From: Allantophomopsis cytisporea
Taxonomy: Eukaryota > Ascomycota > Leotiomycetes > Phacidiales > Phacidiaceae
DNA: 64,000 nucleotides
Reading direction: 5' to 3'
Assembly: GCA_024752435.1 (NCBI GenBank)
Contig: CP103027.1
Location: 868,001 to 932,000 of the forward strand
The position numbers were made by a program, and so were the translations under genes. The notes beneath the pieces are model-generated. The model did not search any database. It was not told the origin of the DNA and saw only the letters and a list, made by a program, of their open reading frames with translations. This document shows positions 24,580 through 35,545 of the stretch, piece after piece (positions within the stretch are counted from its first letter, which is position 1; each line of letters begins with the position of its first letter).

Positions 24580-27500
24580 CTAAAGCATTTCCTCATCATC
24601 ATCGCTCAACAGTTCACTAACAAGATCATCTTCCTTCTTCACTTTAGTCTCAACTATGACCGTATCATCATCATCGTCGCTCTCATCCTTCTCACTGATA
24701 TCCATCTTGTCCGGCTCCTCTTCGAGAACGCTGAGCTCGGAAGGTGCTTCGGAGGGCGCCTCGGAAGGTGCTACACTTGATCTACGACTCTCCGGAACAA
24801 CACTACTTCTTCTGGCAGAGCTATCACCCAGACTGTTGACAATTTTGCCCAGGGAAACGTGGATTTTGAAGAGAGCGTTGCGACCTGTTGCATCTGCAAT
24901 TCTCTTGTCGGCAATCGCAGTCTCGCATTCTGCGAAAAGGTCGCGGAGTTTCCCCTCTGTTGAAGCCGAGGATATATGCAGCTTGCCAAGGAGTGGTGCA
25001 ATCGTTTTCTTTTCTTCGCCTGTAGAAGATCAGTATATATCCATTCCAAAGGGTGTGTGAACTTACGGGGAACACTTCCAGCCAGTTTTTCAAGGATATC
25101 GTGAGCGAAGTCCAAATGAACATCGCCATTAACAGCCTTCTTGGCCTCATCAGCGAGACCGATCTGATCACCAGGTACATAGCACTTTCTTGGATCTGTC
25201 CAATCTACAAGGAGGGCACCAATAGTGCTCAAGCTGACCATGTCATCATCTTCATCCTCATCGTCCAGGTTCTCGCGGATGTTGTAAAGAGCGTGTAACG
25301 CATCAAGAGCTACTCCTCTAATTCTATCCTGATTCTCCTTACGGCTATAGCTGTATACTGGAAGGAAGTACGTCAAAGTTTGACGCACACCTTGGTTTCC
25401 AGTCGTAGAAGGATCAAAGAATGCCACTATTAATGTCTTGAGTAACTCAGCCGTAGCAGTTGGGTCTTGTATCACTCTCCCAAGTAGTAGTTTTGAGACT
25501 GAGATAGTTGCTGCAGCTTGAACTTCAGCAGATTTAGTCCCACTCTTGATTGCCTTGATGTAGACTTTGAGAAGGGCCGGATTTGTTTCGATGAGTTGAG
25601 CGCCGTGTTGATTTAGAATATCAGTGATGATCTGAAGAGCCGTGATTTGAAGTGTTGCATGACCCTTGCTGAAAAAGTGCATAAAGAGAGTGAGATTTTC
25701 CTCTGCAAGGGACTTGTCAAGAAGAGCACAAAGCCCAAGACACAACAAGCCACGTTCTCTTACGGGAGCCTCGTGACTTCTCACAGCAGGGACAACCAAG
25801 TTGTTAAGCATAGCCACAAGATGAGGGTTCTGCTGTAGACTACCCTCAACCTGCTCCAGCATACATTGCACCATATGCAAGCACTTCATATTCACCATGA
25901 TCTCCCGTACTGCCTTCTCTTCATCATCCACTCCCTCTTCCTTCTTAATCTTTTTGGCGGCTTGACGCGCCTCGGCCTCATCATCACTAACCTCAGACCT
26001 TGCTGAGTGGAAGCTCTCCGAGTCGTCTCCATCTTCGGGCTCATCCATAATAGTATCGTGAACATCTGCAACACCTTCCAAAACAACACTGCAAAATTCC
26101 TTCTCACCAGCAGCATCTGGTGCACAAATACCTCTGAGAAGCTCTACCACAAGTTTCGTAACTTCCTCTGGTAGATCAGGAATTCGAAGACAATGACGGC
26201 ACAAATTGAACATCTCACGACGTCCTACTTCATCCGAATAGTCCTGTGTCTGCGCGATATGAAGGAGTTGTTCGACAATAAACTCCTGTTCCACAGTGTC
26301 TTCTTCCTCCTCGTCCTCGGCAACTTCTTGAGTTGCAACTCTCTTCAAGGCTTCGACAAGGACATCCACATATCTTCGTACATAGAATGCTAGCTTGGTA
26401 ACCTCGGGCATCTTGTCTTCCATCAACGACTCGAGCTTTCGACTTCCAGAGTCTCTACAATAGTCATTCCAACTCCTGACGACAAAAACGGATTCGGCAG
26501 ACAGAGTATCCCAGTAGAGACCGTCGAAAACGACAGCTTCGCGATAATCTTGTCGACCTTCCCAGAACCCTTTCATAGCCTCAATTGCGACACCATTTTC
26601 GACGCCAGAATTGACGATATCGATACGCTCAAGAAGTTCTAGAAGACCGTCAATACTTGGGCCTTTCTCTACAGGCTCCCCAAGAGCATCTGTCTCGCCG
26701 GCTTCAGCGGTTTCGGTTCCGGCACAGTCCTCAATCCATCTCTCGCGGAACAGCTTTCCAGCTGCTTTTCGGACATTATCATCTCGATCACGGAGGCCCC
26801 ATCTGAGCAACTTCTCTCGCATAGACAAGGAAAGAAAACGGAAATCTCCAAGAGTCGGCAAGACACGGGAATACAAAATACGTCGAGTTGCTGGGTCCTG
26901 ATCACGGGCCCTCTCAAGCAAGAATGGCAACGTCTTGGGCAGGATAGGAAGGTTCGTTAACAAGGCTCGTCGAACATCAGCACTTGGATCATTTTGTAGG
27001 ATGTCGAGAAGTTTCAGAAGGAGCCCAGCACCTCCTTCATCTTCACTATCATCTGAGTCTGCCTCATCATCTGCTTCATTACCAGCCATCCCACCCAGGC
27101 CAAGAACGGCCTGAACTCGTACCATAGCCTCCTTGTCGCGAATGCGCTTGAGTAGCCCTTGCCTGAGAGACTGGAAAAGATCGTCATCGATGGCATCGAG
27201 AGAATTGATAATATGAGAGATCATTTGTGTCGATCTGTATCGAACAAATTTGTCCTTGGATGTAAGCAGTGGCAGAACCGCAGATAGAATGTATGTTGTC
27301 AATCTTGTACTTGGAGTCTCCACCATAATTCCCGTCTCATCATCATCGTCGGCCGGTATAAGCTCGTTGTCTTTCTCCGTGGCATGGCGCAGGAACAGGC
27401 CCAAGAACTTCACGACCTTTTCACCCGCTCCTTCACTCTTCTTGACTGGCATAATACGCAAAGCACACCGCCTGACCTCATAGTTGAAATCCTCTTCGCC

Positions 27501-27797
27501 AAATTCTTCAGCTCCGATTTTCTTTTTATTTTGGCTTGTGGGTTCGTAGGCGCAGGCCTCCTGTATCTTTCTCAGAGTAATGACAAGCTTTCGATGTGTA
27601 GCAGTCGTTTTCTGGGCATCGCGGAAGATTGTACAGATCTGCGTTCGTAATGCTGTTGATTCTGTCTCTGCTGGGATATCGATGTTTGGGGTTGAAACGC
27701 GCGAGGATGTGGATCCACGAGAGGTCGATGGGACTCCTAACTTTCCTGCAGCGACAGCAGACATGCGCGCAGAGCGCGAAGACACTCGAGCTGGCAT
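24580..27797 (-). CDS. ycg1: Condensin complex subunit 3 (Ycg1/Cnd3/CAP-G)
   Basis: Exon 1 (27797-25067) and exon 2 (25019-24580), joined over a 47-nt GTAAGT...TACAG intron, give 1056 residues. The protein is built of HEAT-type helical repeats. It has a basic Ser/Arg-rich start (MPARVSSRSARMSA), the typical early segment RKIQEACAYEP and VKFLGLFLRHATEKD, and acidic insertions (DDEADSDDSEDEGG near residue 240, EDEEEEDTVEQ near 500). The C-terminal tail is acidic, ends SDDDEEML, and carries an APSE-type tandem. Condensin subunit G binds the kleisin Brn1 and DNA and is needed for mitotic chromosome compaction in the nucleus. The phase across the intron and the continuous sequence support the model strongly. 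Confidence 0.92.
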
Positions 27798-28460
27798 ATT
27801 GACCTGATAATAATCGTATCAAGTCTGCCAGATGTCGTGTGGGACGATTGTCGATGTATTGTTGATGGTTGTACGGAGTTCGCGATTGCTGATGCAAGTA
27901 ATTAAGGCACGGCCGCGAAGTAAACAAATGATTAGATAAGATTAGATCCTATTGTCGCAGTCCGTATTGCGACAACTTAATCCCTTCTGAATCGAGGCCC
28001 AAAAGCGATAAATCTTAAGAGGTTCATAAATAGTCGACAGACTGAACACCGGAAGTACGGAATGCAAGGAAATATATCCTGCAATTGGTCACTCATTTAT
28101 GTACTGCTAAAGGCCTTCACCTTACGATTTAAAACTTCTCAATGCTCAGAAGAGAAGGGTGCTTATTGATCCGTGCCTGGAGTATACAGCATGTTCTGAT
28201 TAAGAGTACGACGTCTCAAAACCACTGCCGCAACAGTAGTGCGTGGCAAGACAGTCGAAATAATCTTATATAATGGTGTTCACAGATATACAAAGGGATT
28301 GTTCTCTAATAAGAAGGTCGGAGCAAAACTTCTAGAATCTATCCGAAAGCTCTTGGAAAAAATACATGGTGCTCCCATAATCTGCAACATAAAATCGAAC
28401 GAAGTTTGTACATGGTTTACATTAATGTTGTGATTTTCCATCTTAAGCTTTCCTGGCCTT
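27798..28460. other. Intergenic between the condensin and mitochondrial protein genes
   Basis: Upstream flank of the condensin gene and downstream flank of the next minus-strand gene. No other gene is seen. Confidence 0.5.
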
Positions 28461-29639
28461 CTAGACCTTGTCAAGACCCTCGGCCTCAACGAAGGTCTTG
28501 TATGCCCACAAACCGACATACTGATGGTCTTCCTTTGAGTTTTGAAGAATGAACTCCCGCTCAGAAGCAGCAAGATCTACAAGTCCTGTATCCCGTCTCT
28601 TGAGCCATTTTGCCGTCTCAGTGTTCGGATCCAAAATCTTCTCTGCGAACCTCATACCCTGAATAAGGACCGAGATTCTGCAAAGGTGGTAATTTCGGTC
28701 ATGGATACTAGGCTTCTGAGGAGTAATCAGACCATTGGTGATGACAGCCCTCAGTCTCTCAGCGTACTTAGCCACCTTACCATCTTCGTCTTTTCCACCA
28801 AGGTGCTTGGTTGCTCTTACTGCTGCTAGTTGCAAAAGGACACCGACAACCTCGGGTCTGACTCTAGCATCGTCCTTGTGGATGACATTACCACCACAGT
28901 GTTGCTTCTGCTCCAGGAGGTCTGCAATTTTCTCGGCATTTCGCAGAGAATTCTCGGTGACCTTTTCGTCCCAACCGCTGTGAGCAGCATGACTAGACAC
29001 ATACCACATCAGAGTAGAAACTAGATTCCCATCCGTCAAGTAAAATCCCGTAAGATGAGGCTGTTTCGCGCATTGTAAGATTGCCTCTATCCTTCCAGCC
29101 AATGCCGCCTTTCTCATCAATTTCTCCGCATACCGTGGCTTCAGCTTCCATTTCGCAGCACGCAGACCCCTAAGTAAAGCTGGCAAGTTCGTCCAGTCTG
29201 TGTTCGTTTTAAATCTGGAGACTATCTCAAACAATCCCTTGGTATTGTTTGGAATGCTCTTCGTTCGGTCAAGATGTTCGAGTGTGAAATCTTCCCCTTG
29301 AATCTCAGCAACTACAGGGGCGGTTCGAAGGGTCTCGATGTTCTTCCTCGAATAGATGAGACTTTGGTACTCTCCCGGGAGGTAGGCTGGGAGAAAAAGT
29401 CGATTGCGGAAGGTTTCATACATTTTGTTGAGCTCAGCATCGGTATCAGACGGTATGAGTTGTGGTACAGCGGCTAACAGTATTAGTAGTTGTCCTCATA
29501 GAGAATTGAAAACAAACTCACAGCCTTTCTGGCATACTGCGGATACTGCAAAAGCTCGTCGCTGGATGGTCTTGCTGGCAACCTGGCGTACAGCGCAGTC
29601 GCTGCAGCGCCAGACATTTCCCAATCCTCGTCCAGCCAT
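28461..29639 (-). CDS. Unrecognised protein, probably mitochondrial
   Basis: Exon 1 (29639-29522) and exon 2 (29473-28461) surround a 48-nt GTGAGT...ACTAAT...GTTAG intron and give 376 residues. The N-terminus (MAGRGLGNVWRCSDCAVRQV, then KTIQRRAFAVSAV) is rich in Arg, Ala and Ser without acids after the first residues, as expected for a mitochondrial presequence. The rest is helical and soluble: NTDWTNLPALLRGLRAAKWK, KLMRKAALAGRIEAILQ and KWLKRRDTGLVDLAA hint at helix repeats such as those in mitochondrial RNA-handling proteins. I cannot assign a family. It is divergent from the bL19m gene with only 157 bases between start codons, which fits a shared promoter and a mitochondrial role. Confidence 0.75.
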
Positions 29640-29796
29640 CATTATGTACACTCTCTTATTGATGGCAATTGATTGCGACGTCGTAGGTATTGAGGAGAAG
29701 GCGTAATTGTCTGAAGGTATCGTCGCTGGCGCGTGATAGTAAGTTGTAGATTATCGAACTTTAGGCGAACAATTTTTGAGATAGCCTCAAGCTCCG

Positions 29797-30615
29797 ATGC
29801 CGAACATCAATCATCATACCATCACAACAATGGCAACAATGACACCCACGCTGCGGCCATTGAGCTGCTGGAAGTCATTGCTACGACACTCCAGACAACA
29901 GAGGACTATTATAAGATCTATAACTACCACCAGCAATGCGCCGACAGCGGCGAGCCCTGCGCCATCCATTTCAGCCTCACTGCCAACTGTTAAGAGTACG
30001 TCCCAATCCCATTGCTCATGACCTTTGGTCGCGTACAAGAAGACACGTAGGGCATCATATTACGTGAAACCGATGGTTGACATTGCTATAGCATTTGCAA
30101 AGAAGATCAAGACCTACCCACCACCACCATCGCCGGCCGCTTCCTTTAAAGACCCTATCGCCGCTCTCCATGCCGATCAGATCGCCATTCTCGATCCCAC
30201 TGGTGCGCGCACCAAACTCTTCTCAAGAAGTGATCCAGAAGCAGCTAAGGTCGGCGACATCCTCCTTGTTCGCCTGAAGACTGGTGACCCATTCGCTGGT
30301 GTATGCATCAACATCCGACGCCGCGGAGTCGAGACGGCCATTCTCCTTAGAAACGAGCTTACAAGAGTGGGAGTTGAGATGTGGTACAAAATCTACAGTC
30401 CCAATGTCGAAGGAATTGAGGTTGTGCAGAGAAAGGAGAAGCGTGCGAGAAGAGCAAGATTGACATATATGCGCAAGCCTAAGCATGATATGGGCAGTGT
30501 GCAGGGTATCGTGCTGGCATACAACAGACAGAAACAGGCTCGAAACGATGCCAAGGCTGGAACCTCCCAGTCAAGTGGTGGCGGCAGCAGCAAGAAGGGC
30601 AAGGGAAGGAAGTGA
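29797..30615 (+). CDS. Mitochondrial ribosomal protein bL19m
   Basis: Best model: exon 1 29797-29995, a 96-nt intron (GTACGT...TTGAC...CTATAG), exon 2 30092-30615, 240 residues. Exon 1 holds a basic, Ser/Thr-rich mitochondrial presequence (PLSCWKSLLRHSRQQRTIIR). A start at the second in-frame ATG, 29830, is also likely. Exon 2 carries the L19 core: VGDILLVRLKTGDPFAGVC, INIRRRGVETAILLRNEL, VGVEMWYKIYSPNVEGIEVV and KRARRARLTYMR. It ends in a Gly/Lys-rich tail. bL19 sits at the interface of the large and small subunits in the mitoribosome. A shorter intron ending at 30050 does not keep phase, so the 96-nt intron is chosen. Confidence 0.85.
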
Positions 30616-30882
30616 AAAGGAATATGTATATCATGTAGAAATATTGGTGGCGTCATGGTAAATTTTCAGCAATTCAAAGCTTTCAGACCTTCGTGTTTAC
30701 GGCGAATGGATCTCTGCTTATACACGGCAAGGTCTGCAGATAAAGTAGAGTCTAAGGGTAAGATCTCTCACAAACCGAACCACATTTTTATAGCATAGTC
30801 GTTCCAAGTCTGCTACCCAATTTGTGCACAACTTAAAGGCAAAACAGCCCCAAGATTTCATACGATAGTTGTTCTGTCTATA
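30616..30882. other. Convergent intergenic gap
   Basis: Shared 3' flank of the bL19m and BTB genes. Nothing else is seen. Confidence 0.4.
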
Positions 30883-31768
30883 TTACACATCTTTGACCTG
30901 ATTGTATAGTACTGCACTGCATCTCGAACAGGTCGCTGTAATGTTGACCTTTTTGGAGGAGTTGTTACAGGCACACTTTGCTATGGGGAAGCCTCCCGTG
31001 CTTTTAGCCACAACAGATTTAAGCAGACTGTAAGAAAAGTCCGCATAGTTGTTGAGCAGCTCCACAAATTCTCCGCGTTCCAACAAGACTTCGATGTTTT
31101 CATGTGCGGTCTTGACCATCACTTTCTTCAGCGCGCTTTCCGTGCACTTTTGGTACACTAACTCCACGCTGTGTGAGAAGAACTCACTGTTCCACTTTTT
31201 CTTAACGGTCTCCTGGTATCTGCACTTTGCATAGTGCCTCAACTCAGAAATGTCATAGATATCTCCTAGCACAAAGAGGTTTGCATTGGTAAGTAATGGG
31301 CCCTCAACAGTTTCTGGCAAATTTTCCATATAGGATTCAGACTTGTCATCGAAACCATCTCCGCGATTGTCATCATATCGAAGAATATACAGGAACTGGA
31401 TCATCTTCTCGACCATTTCGGGGGGATCCTCTTTGAGATCGATTGTCCCTGTTGATGATTCCTAATATACGTCAGTCATTATATGGCACAAAAGTTGCCA
31501 TAATACTAACCTTCCATGCCCCATCGATCATTGCAGCGAGTGGCTTTGAGCGAGGGCAAATAATAGCTCGATGAACCTTGAACTCTTTGTCCTTGCATTT
31601 GATTGTTAAATCTGTATACTTTCCAGACTTCATGAGCCTTGAAGATAAATTCAATCAGTATTTACAGAAACCTTTAGTGATATCTTGGTGGAATCCTTAC
31701 CCTTCAAAGGCTTCGACAAAGTTCTGGAACTCTACTGTATCAACAGGCTCTTTTGCCTTAGAGGTCAT
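30883..31768 (-). CDS. BTB/POZ domain protein
   Basis: Three exons, 31768-31701, 31637-31511 and 31461-30883, separated by introns of 63 and 49 nt, give 257 residues. The N-terminal BTB fold is visible at about residues 20-100: LMKSGKYTDLTIKCKDKEF, KVHRAIICPRSKPLAAMI, then IDLKEDPPEMVEKMIQFLY. A helical region follows (LGDIYDISELRHYAKCRYQE). Near the C-terminus is a small four-cysteine motif, CAC and CSRC separated by about 16 residues, that could bind a metal. In fungi such short BTB-only proteins are common. Some act as adaptors for Cullin-3 ubiquitin ligases, others have no known role, so the function is open. It lies 108 bases after the stop of the next upstream gene, on the same strand. 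Confidence 0.85.
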
Positions 31769-31876
31769 GATCGATACCGGATTCCAAAAGGTCTGAAGTT
31801 GAACAAACGATATCAATTTTCCGATGAAGGGCGATTAAATAGTAGGAGATGAAAGACGGTTTCTCCCACAACACTT

Positions 31877-33229
31877 TCACTTCGGAAGCTCACCGCCTCT
31901 ATATGTATCGACATCACCAGTAGCCTTTAACAGTTCCCTTAGGCTCCCTTCAGCATGCGAGGACCGTCGTTGTCTTTCCGATGCACCCTCCTGGATAGGT
32001 GTCAGGGGCCGACCCCAAGGCATCCATGACGAAAAACTACTCAGTAATGATCCGCGTCTGGCATAACCCGAGGAAGTAAACGAAGAATTTGACTCTCTTC
32101 GTTTGAGGGTATGCTTTGGAGATGCAAGGGGTTCCATGACAGAATGCCTACGCTCTAGCGGTGCAAACTCAAATGAGATATCATTTGCACTTTCAGAAGT
32201 TGTTGATGTCTGTGGTCGTGCAGGCTCACTGACAAGCGGAGATATGACTTGGGTCATTTCATCACGACCGTCTCCCTTTTGACTTTGGGCGTTATCGATA
32301 ATGAGGGATGCAAATGTAGCTGATCTGGCGCGGTTGTGCCGCGGTGTTAGAGGCTCCGGGGTGGATTCTGCAGGAGCGGATTGACCGAGTGTTGTAACGG
32401 CCGTTTGCTGGTCTGCATCCTTCCTAGAGGCTCTTCCTCTTACTTCTTCGGCCAAAACAGCAGCCGGCTTCTTCTTAGAATTGTCCTCTTCAGAAGATCT
32501 GGATGATGACATGATCGTTTCTAGAGTTCCATATGCCATAGATCTCCGTCTTCCATGCCTACTTCGCGTCGTAACTTGTTTGACCTGCTCATCATCCGAC
32601 TCGATAGCCTCTAATGTAGGACCAGCAGCATTTGCCATACTTTGCAGAAACCCCTCCCCATGAGGTGGCATATGCACTTCATACTGATTACTCAAACTAT
32701 ACCTACTCCTAGCACAAATTTCTGCGATTCTCTCCAAATCTTCTGTGACTCCGGTTTGTATACTTTCCATGATCCCCTGGAAGCTGAACGCCTCGATAGG
32801 CGGTAAGCTAACCTTGCCAGCCATCACTTCGTTCTTCATATTCGGTTCGCGTTGCTGAGAAGATGCCCGTGAAGCACCGGAATAGGTACGGACGATTACA
32901 GGCTGGCTGAACGTGCTGCTCCTGGCACCGGTGGATTTCGCATAGCGATGACGGGATCCATGAACACCATTGAGTTGTTTGAGAGCTGAGATGCGATGAG
33001 CAGCCTTTGCGTCGTCGAATGTATGTTCGCCTCTGACAGACGTGTCCGTCTTCACCAGGGAGGCTGTAGAAGTATTGTTGCTCCACAGACTAGGCGGCAA
33101 GAAGTTGTGAGGGAGAGAATGGCGTCTATTTGGCAAGGATGCTTCGAGGCTCGTTCGCTGAACGTTCTCAGGGCGCTCGAAGTCCGATATTGGGGCCGTC
33201 GGCATTACATGAGCTTCGAAACTGGACAT
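31877..33229 (-). CDS. Disordered Ser/Arg-rich protein of unknown function
   Basis: One exon encodes 450 residues. The sequence is low-complexity with many Ser, Arg, Glu and Pro and no hydrophobic membrane segment. Recurrent basic-Ser motifs resemble sites for basophilic kinases or 14-3-3 proteins: PNRRHSLP, HGRRRSMAY, LERRHSVM, LKRRESNSS, YARRGSLL and ERQRRSSH. A central more ordered part (SFQGIMESIQTGVTEDLERI) may form a helix. The last part includes SSFSSWMPWGRPLTPIQE. The repeated RRxS pattern suggests regulation by phosphorylation, which is inference. I recognise no named family. Confidence 0.8.
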   Translation of the reverse strand: MSSFEAHVMPTAPISDFERPENVQRTSLEASLPNRRHSLPHNFLPPSLWSNNTSTASLVKTDTSVRGEHTFDDAKAAHRISALKQLNGVHGSRHRYAKSTGARSSTFSQPVIVRTYSGASRASSQQREPNMKNEVMAGKVSLPPIEAFSFQGIMESIQTGVTEDLERIAEICARSRYSLSNQYEVHMPPHGEGFLQSMANAAGPTLEAIESDDEQVKQVTTRSRHGRRRSMAYGTLETIMSSSRSSEEDNSKKKPAAVLAEEVRGRASRKDADQQTAVTTLGQSAPAESTPEPLTPRHNRARSATFASLIIDNAQSQKGDGRDEMTQVISPLVSEPARPQTSTTSESANDISFEFAPLERRHSVMEPLASPKHTLKRRESNSSFTSSGYARRGSLLSSFSSWMPWGRPLTPIQEGASERQRRSSHAEGSLRELLKATGDVDTYRGGELPK

Positions 33230-33570
33230 TGCAGTACGGCCTCAAATTAGTTTTCGTTGTTTGTCTGCATTGTGTGGTGGTTGACGGGAGAATTGATGCG
33301 TGGTCAATTCTTGTTGCTCGGAGATGGGGAGTTTGATGGAGTGATGAGTGAGTGATGAGTAGCTGCAGAGGTGTGTTGTCCATGCACATCCCGGCTACCT
33401 GCCAGTGCCAGTTAATGCCAGTAAGTGTCATGCTAAATCCCCACACCCGCATGGCCCACAGCCACTAGAACCCCTTAGATCAACGGCCTTGTGCGCCATA
33501 GGACAGTTGAGGTTAATTGAGCATTTGGACATCACGTACCACCGACTGACATGTGTGATGGAGGAAGCGG

Positions 33571-33628
33571 AACGAATGTTCGAATGAATGAACGAATGTT
33601 CGAATGAATGAATGAATGAATGAATGAG
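33571..33628. repeat. (GAAT)n microsatellite
   Basis: About fourteen GAAT-like units, with GTTC interruptions in the first half and six perfect units in the second half. Confidence 0.9.
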
Positions 33629-34891
33629 AATATCTTAGGTGATGACTGGCGCTCCATACAAAGTCCTCAGAAATGTGATGGCATGATATCACAATTGCCC
33701 CTCAATTAATTTGTAGTTTTATTATTTATCACTTCAGTGGTGTACGTGGTGGGGTAATGATAACTTATCACTCGTAGATTTACCACGGAAATTGGCAGCA
33801 GGCATTGGTCTATGTTCAATCCCCGATGATAGATAGGTCATCTTTCTTGCCGGATAAGTACATGCTATCTATGCAGGTGAAGTAAATTGGGAAGTGAGAC
33901 GGATCCTGAAAAATTTTAAAGTCAATTGAGTTGTTCTGCATATGTTGGTGATACTGCTGCGCATACTTGCGGCTGCATGAATAGTGGTATGCAATCCGCC
34001 GCATCTTCACAATCTCAATGCTGAGTAATATGAAAGAAGAAAACCACGCAGGCACGCTTGCTCACCGCATATTGTGGCAAAAGCACATATTATTCTTGAC
34101 CGTGTAAGTGGAGTGTTTGGCATAGGAGCATAGGAACAAGTCTGTATCGTACATACATAATGTCAGTCGCGCCTCGTTATTCGTGAACTACACAGATCTT
34201 TGACTTATCAGAGAGCCTTCTCCTCACCGCTAGAATGAGTTCGAGAGTTCTCTGACTACTTATACCAGTACACTTGATTGGTTGAAGGGACTTGATGCTG
34301 TCAAGTAGACTTCGTGTCAATGATTGAAATCGCAATTGCTATTCATGTAAACTCATTCTTTTTCAAGTGTATATGAGAAGGCAGAAGCTAAAACCTGCCA
34401 ACGCAGTCATCACAATCAAACTCTGACCATCCAAGTAAAAAGTTGCTATGAATCTTAGCAAGCCTTCATTTGACTTCAAGCAGTAAACGAAGATATGTCA
34501 GTCTTCTTAAATTGAAAGTCAGTATTCTCGTATCAAAGCAGGAAAGAACACAACAAGGGAACAACATGTAAGTCATCTCTCCACGTAAAGCATCTATCTT
34601 AAAGCTTCATAAATCCAATTTACAAAACAAAAAACAAGACAGAAGAAGCAAAAGGGGAAAGCCACAAAGCATTCTCCGCCTCAAGTTCACATGTATTCGG
34701 TACTTCCATCCCTCATACAGTGGTACTTGAGCCTGGATCTACGAACCCTGGAGAATTGAACCCACAATATAACTTTAGACGTGGCTACAACACGCACCAT
34801 AGATGGGGAACAAACTCTTGAACACTGCTGCCAACGACCCCGCTATTCAGCGGAGCCATCACGCCTTTGAATTGGAGAAATCGTGCTTATT

Positions 34892-35041
34892 TCATTTCAT
34901 ATAGGTGTTGGAAATGGGTGACTTCTCAGCGTCTACTCCTTCTAGCTTGTCGAAGGAAAGAGTGTCGCTGCTGTTTTGGGTTGCAGGAATGCCAGGCAAC
35001 GTGGAAGTACTAAGTGGTATCAACACATTCTGTGGTATCAT
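34892..35041 (-). other. Small open frame of 49 residues, possible short gene or terminal exon
   Basis: An ATG frame from 35041 to TGA at 34892-34894 reads a protein-like sequence (starting MIPQNVLIPLSTSTLPGI and ending ISNTYMK). The composition is polar and balanced, unlike the chance frames around it. It has no family match I know. An acceptor-like CACAG lies at the start, so it could instead be the last exon of a gene whose upstream exons I could not find. Confidence 0.25.
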
Positions 35042-35545
35042 TGTGATTTGGCATGAACAAGAGAAGTGAATACAATATAGCTATAGTATTTAGACTTGAA
35101 TGAATAACATCAAGAGACGTCAACCAAAATGCTCAATTTCACTACAATTAGGAGTAGCTTATGAGCTTAAGATGAGAATGGAATCGGAAGAGCTGAGAAG
35201 AACAGAATAACTTAAAGGTTCAGAACAACCTCAGAATGTAGAAGAATGTACGAATTTGCAGTAATGTGAAGCGTTGAAAGTACTAGATTTGTAGAGAGTA
35301 CAATTGCTCAGGATAAAAGTAGTGATTAAAGGGTTGTGGGACACCAGAGCTATCCATAGTTCACAGGAGGAACGAGAGAAGGGTTATTAAATCACAGATG
35401 TGTTATGATACCGGAACTCGTATATTCAACATTGATATGTACGAATAAGATCAGCTACAAATCGTAAATCGCAAATCGTAAACTGATATTACTTTCGCCC
35501 TTGTTGCTTTGGCAAGTATCAACAATTTAAGCCGCACTGAACAGC

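Larger units (their letters stand above)
33230..35545. other. Intergenic region downstream of the laccase gene
   Basis: About 2.3 kb. It includes a GAAT repeat (33571-33628) and a 49-codon minus frame described separately. No other gene is seen. Confidence 0.45.

Noticed and set aside
29996..30050. 55-nt intron for the bL19m gene
   Set aside because: Donor and acceptor look acceptable, but the phase does not match. The 96-nt intron ending at 30091 keeps the frame and has a branch site.
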